Origin: Bryobacterales bacterium F-183
GTDB taxonomy: Bacteria > Acidobacteriota > Terriglobia > Bryobacterales > Bryobacteraceae
Assembly: GCA_016865505.2 (NCBI GenBank)
Contig: AP025252.1
Location: 2,418,001-2,482,000 of the forward strand
Direction: 5' to 3'
DNA: 64,000 nucleotides
Made by a program: the position numbers and the translations under genes. The notes below the pieces were generated by a model. It ran no database searches and was not told the DNA's origin. It worked only from the letters and a program-made list of their open reading frames with translations. Shown piece after piece: positions 58,659 through 64,000 of this stretch (positions within the stretch are counted from its first letter, which is position 1; each line of letters begins with the position of its first letter).

Positions 58659-60029
58659 CTAGGCTTTGAGTTCCTCGATTTGCTTGGTTGCGATGCCAAC
58701 TGGGCGGTCGATCGGAATACCGGCGCAGGCGAGCAGCGTGGTCAGCAGATCACCTTGATTTCCCTTGGTGTCCGAGAAGAAACGTCCCGTTTTGATGGAA
58801 CCTCCCCCCTTGCCGGCGATCACGAACGGCAGACTCTCACGAGTGTGCTTGTTGCCATCCTCAAGGCCCGATCCCCACATCATGATGCAGTTGTCCAGCA
58901 ACGTACCCCCGGCTTCACGCAAGTTTGCCATCTTCTTCACCATGTAGGCGAACTGCGCGATATTGAACTCGGTAATCCGGGCGATTTTGCGAACCTTCTC
59001 CGGATCGTCGTTGTGATGCGTATTGGAATGGTGTTGGTCGTTGAAGCCAAGCTCGGGATATGAGGCGCCGTTGGGCGTGGAGCCGATGTAAGTGCTGACG
59101 CGGGTCGTGTCGGTCTGAAAAGCGAGGATATTCAGGTCGCACATCACCTGCATGTATTCGCTACGCTTCTCACCATCGGGAATACGGATCTCGATCGGCG
59201 GCGAATCGGAAGCGTGACGTTTGCTGGCACGGACGCCAGCTTTCTCCATTGCGGCGTCCTTCTGGCGATACTCAATCGCAGCGATGCGCCGCTCCACCGA
59301 ACGGACGCTGTCCAGGTATTCGTCGAGCTTCCGCTGGTCTGAGACGGGTAAGGTGCGCCGCAGATCCCTGGCGCCGCCCAATACGATATCCAACAAGCTT
59401 CGATCCAGCGAACTCAACGGTGAAGACTCATGTGCCGCTCCTCCGCCCCGCTCCTGCTTGTTGAACAGGCGGTAAAGGACGTTCCGAGGATTGACTTCGG
59501 CAGGCACAGCCTGGGTCGGAGAGCGAAAGCTGCAGTGCGAGTAGTACCCCTCGTTCAGTCCTTCCTGGTTTTCCTTCCAGGTCTGCGGCATGGTGGCCAG
59601 TTCCAATGAAGGAAGGGCAGTGAACGCACCAACATGGTTGGCAGCAATCTGATCTGCAGAGATCGCGATGTTGATCTCATGCCGTTTGTCGGCTGCTGGC
59701 AACATCGCCGTGAGCCAGGTAGATAGCTCGAGCGCGTGCGGCGCGCCGTTGAAGGGTGCGATCGGAACGCCGGAAATGCCCTTCATCACAACGCACTGAT
59801 TGAGCACCGGGCGTAACGACTCCAGCGCTGGTGGCGGGGATGAGAGAAAGGTCTCGGAACTGGCAGGCCAGAACTGATCCATGATCACCCCGTGGGGCAT
59901 GTACATGAAGCCCAGGCGCACGGGCGGCTTGGCAGCCTTTGTGTCGGCCCAACCCAGGGAATCCATCAGCGGAAGGGCGAGTGACACTCCCAGCCCCTTC
60001 AAGCAATCCCGCCGGTTAATTCTGCTCAT
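58659..60029 (-). CDS. DUF1552 protein with Tat-type signal
   Basis: A 456-residue exported protein. The N-terminus [23 protein letters not shown] is a twin-arginine signal peptide. The body matches DUF1552: [71 protein letters not shown] and [28 protein letters not shown]. These proteins occur with DUF1592 cytochromes in Planctomycetes and Acidobacteria; the biochemical role is unknown. It overlaps the upstream DUF1592 gene by 14 bp, so the two act together. Confidence 0.85.
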   Translation of the reverse strand: MSRINRRDCLKGLGVSLALPLMDSLGWADTKAAKPPVRLGFMYMPHGVIMDQFWPASSETFLSSPPPALESLRPVLNQCVVMKGISGVPIAPFNGAPHALELSTWLTAMLPAADKRHEINIAISADQIAANHVGAFTALPSLELATMPQTWKENQEGLNEGYYSHCSFRSPTQAVPAEVNPRNVLYRLFNKQERGGGAAHESSPLSSLDRSLLDIVLGGARDLRRTLPVSDQRKLDEYLDSVRSVERRIAAIEYRQKDAAMEKAGVRASKRHASDSPPIEIRIPDGEKRSEYMQVMCDLNILAFQTDTTRVSTYIGSTPNGASYPELGFNDQHHSNTHHNDDPEKVRKIARITEFNIAQFAYMVKKMANLREAGGTLLDNCIMMWGSGLEDGNKHTRESLPFVIAGKGGGSIKTGRFFSDTKGNQGDLLTTLLACAGIPIDRPVGIATKQIEELKA

Positions 60030-61965
60030 TCAGCCTCCTGTGTTCTTCAATTCGCCGATGCAGGAACGGGTAACTGGTTACGACACCGTTGATGAGCGAA
60101 CGCATGCGGTATCCGTCCCGTGCCAGGTCCGCCATCAACTCATCCACCACGATCTCATCGTAGCCTTCCAATTTGCGGCCCAAGGCATAGGCCAGCAGCT
60201 TCTCTGCAAGATTCCGGGCAACGTCCGCGTCGCGTCCGGCGATGATGGCTTTCAGATCTGCGGGGCCGGAAAATCGTTTCGCTCCCGGAAGCTCACCCGT
60301 AGAATCGATTGGCTGGCCGTTGTGGTCGCGGTCGCGCCATCGCCCAATGGCATCGAACTTCTCCAAGCCAAACCCGATTGGGTCAAGAATCTTGTGGCAA
60401 TTGGCGCAAACAGGATTGGTGCGATGAAGCTCGGTCCGCTGCCGGAGCGTCAACTTGGCGACCGATCCCTGATCCTGCTTATCCAATGCTGGTACGTCGG
60501 GCGGGGCTGCCGGGACGTGTTCGCCGAGCACCTGTTCCAGCACCCAGACGCCACGCTTTACCGGGCTGGTGCGATTGGGAAAAGACGTGGCAGCGAGAAT
60601 ACCTGGCATTCCAAGCACTCCTCCGCGATTGCCATCACGCAGCAGAACCTTCCGCATCTCAGGCCCCTGAACTGTTTTCCCCAGCCCGTAGATCTCGGCC
60701 ACGGTGCCATTGAGATAGGTGTACTTGCTATCGACAAAGCGGATGACGCTTTCATCGTCGCGCACGATGCTCTGGAAGAACAGCCGGACTTCGTCGTACA
60801 TCGCCTGTCTCATCGCAGTCGTCATTTGGGGGAACAGCGCAGGGTCGAATACCTGGCGCTTCAGGCCGCCAACGCTTAGCCAATGTGCACCGAATCCATC
60901 GAACAGCGCGCGGGAACGGCGATCGTCCAGCAGGCGTTTTACCTGCGCCTTCAAAACCGCCGGCTCGTGCAGCTTTCCATTGTCGGCCAGGGTCATCAGT
61001 TGCTCGTCCGGCATCGTTCCCCACAATAAATAGGACAAGCGCGAGGCGAGTTGGTAATCGTCCAACTGAACGATCCCGTTGCTGGACGCGGCTGCATCAC
61101 CAGCGGGCGTAATGAAAAGGAACTGAGGAGAAACGAGCACCGCCTTGAGCATCAAGTGAAGGGCACTCTGGTAGGCCAACTTGTTCCGCACCCCTAGGTC
61201 GAACGTTGCCACCAGTACATCCAGTTCGGCCTCCGTCGGAGGACGGCGGTATGCCTTCCGAGCAAGCGACCGTGCGACTTTCCGTGCCGCCTGACGTGCG
61301 TCGTTCCCAGGAGTGATCGACGGCCCGAACAGCCGCTTCTCGATGTCCGTCGGCCGTCCGCCGGGTGGCGCAGCAATCTGGCGGAGCACCCTGTCCGCGA
61401 TGTTCAGGTACTGCTCAAGTTGCAGCGACGAAAGCGAATTGAGGTAGCCCTGGCCGCTGACCTCATCCGGAAGCCCGTCCGCAATCGACGGATCCACGCC
61501 AAAGAGATCGCGGAGAGTGTTGCCGTACTCGGTCTTCGTCAACCGGCGGATGACAAATGGTCCAGGATCCTTGTCGCTCAAGTACTTCAGCTTTGGCAGC
61601 CACTCGGTGAACATCTGTCGGTCGGCGTCGCTCGGCTGGGGCGCGCCTTTCGGCGGCATGTCGTTCGCCTTCACTCGCGCATCAGCTCTCTTCCAATGTT
61701 CGGTGAAGGCTGCATGCCCAGGAGTTTTGAGTGCCGGTGAGAAGTTAACGCCACCACGCGTGGGCCGTTTGTTCTGGTGGCAGGGGATGCAATACGTGGT
61801 GACAAAGGGGGTGACTCGGTCACGAAAGAACTGATCCGCGTCCGCTTTGAGCGCGTCGTGATTCGCCGCCGCCAAGACGTCAGGCGCCGCCAGGCACAGG
61901 ATCAGGCAGAGGCCTAACCATGCCGGCGTGTTTGAACGATGACGAGTCGCAGCCTCAGCAGCCAT
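60016..61965 (-). CDS. DUF1592/DUF1587/DUF1588/DUF1585 c-type cytochrome-like protein
   Basis: A 649-residue exported protein with a hydrophobic signal ([17 protein letters not shown]). A CxxCH heme-binding motif is near the N-terminus ([10 protein letters not shown]) and another near the C-terminus ([29 protein letters not shown]). Between them are the DUF1587 ([14 protein letters not shown]), DUF1595/1592 ([21 protein letters not shown]) and DUF1588 ([24 protein letters not shown]) signatures. It is likely a periplasmic redox protein working with the DUF1552 protein. The ATG at 61965 opens the signal region; the frame extends upstream to 62037. Confidence 0.85.
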   Translation of the reverse strand: MAAEAATRHRSNTPAWLGLCLILCLAAPDVLAAANHDALKADADQFFRDRVTPFVTTYCIPCHQNKRPTRGGVNFSPALKTPGHAAFTEHWKRADARVKANDMPPKGAPQPSDADRQMFTEWLPKLKYLSDKDPGPFVIRRLTKTEYGNTLRDLFGVDPSIADGLPDEVSGQGYLNSLSSLQLEQYLNIADRVLRQIAAPPGGRPTDIEKRLFGPSITPGNDARQAARKVARSLARKAYRRPPTEAELDVLVATFDLGVRNKLAYQSALHLMLKAVLVSPQFLFITPAGDAAASSNGIVQLDDYQLASRLSYLLWGTMPDEQLMTLADNGKLHEPAVLKAQVKRLLDDRRSRALFDGFGAHWLSVGGLKRQVFDPALFPQMTTAMRQAMYDEVRLFFQSIVRDDESVIRFVDSKYTYLNGTVAEIYGLGKTVQGPEMRKVLLRDGNRGGVLGMPGILAATSFPNRTSPVKRGVWVLEQVLGEHVPAAPPDVPALDKQDQGSVAKLTLRQRTELHRTNPVCANCHKILDPIGFGLEKFDAIGRWRDRDHNGQPIDSTGELPGAKRFSGPADLKAIIAGRDADVARNLAEKLLAYALGRKLEGYDEIVVDELMADLARDGYRMRSLINGVVTSYPFLHRRIEEHRRLNEQN

Positions 61966-62075
61966 GGTTGAGGGGATTCTCCGTCGAGAGTCTATCACGC
62001 TGGTTGACCGGGACTGGCGGCTGCGCTGTGCTGACAAACACTGGATCGCCAGATCCTGGCATAGAATTGGGGTGC

Positions 62076-63968
62076 ATGCACAAAGCCCTTCTGATCTCCG
62101 CCCTCATCGCGCATGCGGCCCACGCAGCTCCTGAATTTGCGCCTATTGGCTCATTCCTAAGCCGGTACTGCCTTGCCTGCCACACTGGCGCCAAGCCCGC
62201 TGCCGGATACGACGTACGCAAACTCACCGAGGCCTCCTTGAATGATCAGCCAAACTTGTGGCGGCGTGCGTTCAATCGTGTTTCCGAGCACGAAATGCCG
62301 CCCCGTAACGCGGCCATGCCATCGCTCGAAGCCCGCGAATCATTCACAGCCTATGTGGATCATGCGTTGCGGACGAAGGCCTGTGCGGACGGCATTTCCC
62401 CTGCACGCGCTCTATCCCGGCGGTTGAACCGGTCCGAGTACGCAGCCTCGGTTCGCGACCTGCTCAATATCCACATCAACGCCGGGGCCGCGCTACCGGC
62501 GGACGGTGCTGGCGGAGAAGGCTTTGATAATGCGGCCGAAACGCTATTCCTGTCCCCCGTCCACGCAGAGAAGTACTTGGAAGCGGCCCGTATCGCACTC
62601 GACTATGCCATGGCGGATCCCAAGTCGCGCGAAGTCTTCCTCACCGCCACCCCAAGCGACAAGGTCACCCCTGCCGACGCCGCCCGAAAAATCCTCACGG
62701 ACTTTTTGCCACGCGCCTTCCGCCGCCCCATTGAGAAGGACGAACCCACGCGATACATCGCGCTCTTCAACGCGGCCCTGTCGCGTGGCGAGTCTTTCGA
62801 TGAGGCCATCTCGTACGCGCTGCAGGCCGTGTTGATCTCGCCGAATTTTCTTTTCCGAGTTGAGCAGCCCAACACCACTGGCAAGCAGCGGCAGGTCCCG
62901 CCGTTCGAACTTGTGTCGCGCCTTTCGTACTTTTTATGGGGATCTGCGCCGGATGCGCAGTTGCTGCGCTACGCGAAGGAAGACCGTTTCGCAGACCCCA
63001 ACATCCTTGCCGAGGAAGCGATACGCTTGCTGCGTGCGGAACGCTCCCGCGAGTTTGCCGAAAACTTCGTCGAACAGTGGCTCGCCACTCGCGAACTCGG
63101 TCGCGACATCAAGCCCGACGCCAAGATGTTCCCGGATTACTACGAGTCCGAAGTGGAGTCTGGCATCCGCTATGAACCGATTCTTTTCGTCCACGAGATT
63201 CTAAGCGACAACCATTCGCTCCTGAACCTAATCGATTCGGACTGGACGGTGATGGCGACACGCCTGCAGAAGTACTACAACCTGCCGAAGACGGAGGGTC
63301 TGCGCCAACAGCCTCGGCGAGTGCTGCTGCCGCCAGGTTCACACCGTGGCGGCTTGCTCGGGATGGCCGGGATCCTGGCCGTATCATCGGTTCCTACGCG
63401 AACGAGTCCCGTTCTGCGAGGCAAGTGGATCCTGGAATCTTTTCTGGGGACGCCTCCTCCGCCGCCGGCGCCCAATGTACCGCCGCTCGCTAAAGAAGAT
63501 GCCGCCCGTCCCACCACAGTGCGCGAAAGGCTGACTTTGCATCGTCAGAATCCGAACTGCGCGTCGTGCCACGCGAAGATCGACCCCTGGGGCTTTGCTC
63601 TTGAGAACTACGATTCCGTTGGCCGCTGGCGCGATACCGATGCGGGCAAGCCCATCGACGCTTCCGGCGAACTGCCCGACGGCACCAAGTTCAACGGTCC
63701 TGTTGAGCTAAAGAAAGTGCTGATGGACCGCCGCGATGTGGTGATCCGCAACCTGACTGCGAAGATGCTTGGCTACGCTCTCGGACGATCTCTCACGCTG
63801 GAGGATCATTGCGCTGTGGATGGCATTGTGGCACAAGTGAAGAAGGAGTACTACAGCTCATACGCGTTGATCCGCGGGATTGTCCTGAGTACCCCGTTTC
63901 GTTTCCAAGCGCCGGAACCGGATTCGAAACCCGCTGATATCAAACCCAAGGAGCCCTCTGCCAAATGA
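62076..63968 (+). CDS. Second DUF1592-family c-type cytochrome-like protein
   Basis: A 630-residue exported paralogue of the divergent DUF1592 gene. It has a signal peptide ([15 protein letters not shown]), heme motif [10 protein letters not shown], the order DUF1587 ([14 protein letters not shown]), DUF1592 ([21 protein letters not shown]), DUF1588 ([24 protein letters not shown]), and a C-terminal [29 protein letters not shown]. Domain order and both CxxCH motifs match the first copy, but the sequence differs throughout, so the duplication is old. The start chosen is the ATG in front of the signal peptide. The 111 bp to the divergent gene must hold both promoters. Confidence 0.85.
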   Translation: MHKALLISALIAHAAHAAPEFAPIGSFLSRYCLACHTGAKPAAGYDVRKLTEASLNDQPNLWRRAFNRVSEHEMPPRNAAMPSLEARESFTAYVDHALRTKACADGISPARALSRRLNRSEYAASVRDLLNIHINAGAALPADGAGGEGFDNAAETLFLSPVHAEKYLEAARIALDYAMADPKSREVFLTATPSDKVTPADAARKILTDFLPRAFRRPIEKDEPTRYIALFNAALSRGESFDEAISYALQAVLISPNFLFRVEQPNTTGKQRQVPPFELVSRLSYFLWGSAPDAQLLRYAKEDRFADPNILAEEAIRLLRAERSREFAENFVEQWLATRELGRDIKPDAKMFPDYYESEVESGIRYEPILFVHEILSDNHSLLNLIDSDWTVMATRLQKYYNLPKTEGLRQQPRRVLLPPGSHRGGLLGMAGILAVSSVPTRTSPVLRGKWILESFLGTPPPPPAPNVPPLAKEDAARPTTVRERLTLHRQNPNCASCHAKIDPWGFALENYDSVGRWRDTDAGKPIDASGELPDGTKFNGPVELKKVLMDRRDVVIRNLTAKMLGYALGRSLTLEDHCAVDGIVAQVKKEYYSSYALIRGIVLSTPFRFQAPEPDSKPADIKPKEPSAK

Positions 63969-64000
63969 GCAAGTTTCACGCAATTTCGCGACGCACTCTG
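63965..64000 (+). CDS. Start of a second DUF1552-type protein, cut by the window end
   Basis: An ATG overlapping the DUF1592 stop (ATGA at 63965-63968) opens a frame beginning [12 protein letters not shown], which looks like the start of a twin-arginine signal. By analogy with the divergent pair this is probably a DUF1552 protein. Only 12 codons are visible. Confidence 0.5.
   Translation, partial: MSKFHAISRRTL

Overview
The window looks like an Acidobacteriota chromosome of the Bryobacterales (Solibacter/Bryobacter) kind. The evidence is a Solibacter-type TIGR03437 C-terminal domain in a decayed gene at 45.6-46.5 kb, paired DUF1592/DUF1552 proteins, an ECF sigma factor next to a Ser/Thr kinase with PD40 (TolB-like) repeats, a PEP-CTERM protein and a very long RHS protein. 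The taxonomic call is an inference from gene families.

Layout. 0-3 kb: a partial TPR-like gene, a small XRE regulator, an AbiEi/AbiEii toxin-antitoxin pair and small genes. 3-14 kb: a 2298-residue RHS protein, a PEP-CTERM protein, an ECF sigma factor and a receptor-like kinase. 14-24 kb: a defence block with Gabija (gajA-gajB), a tyrosine recombinase, and a PaeR7I/XhoI-type restriction-modification pair in one operon with a DUF262 protein and a HEPN nuclease. An intact IS6-family element lies 35 bp upstream of that operon. 24.2-33 kb: an integrated plasmid-like replicon. It carries RepA, five iterons, ParA with a small partner protein, eight copies of a 14-bp palindrome around the partition genes, a ParE/CopG toxin-antitoxin pair and the antirestriction protein ArdC. 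Its left part (24.8-26.3 kb) has no convincing gene. It holds a group II intron domain V remnant and then about 1.1 kb with more than twenty hairpins, GNRA tetraloops and G-U wobbles that all place the transcript on the + strand. This candidate giant non-coding RNA ends just upstream of a basic conserved-looking protein gene (26277-26906) in the same orientation and is the best candidate for an undescribed system.

33-54.8 kb: a mosaic of one- or two-gene modules separated by copies of an imperfectly palindromic repeat of about 75 bp, all in the same orientation. Cargo includes a permuted papain-like protein, an aldehyde dehydrogenase remnant, DUF5990, a REase-NACHT-HEAT protein, a TrlF-family PHP-ATPase, an Mrr-like nuclease, a VOC protein with an in-frame stop, a His-rich protein, a HEAT-repeat protein, a secreted metalloprotease and a solitary DNA methyltransferase. 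This region ends at a 46-nt 3' fragment of a tRNA-Gly(CCC) gene (54767-54812), a likely attachment-site scar of an integrative element.

55-64 kb: ordinary metabolic DNA. An organophosphonate operon (MFS transporter, FAD oxidoreductase, phosphonoacetaldehyde hydrolase, HD-domain oxygenase) meets a DUF1552/DUF1592 pair. A second, divergent DUF1592-DUF1552 pair runs off the window.
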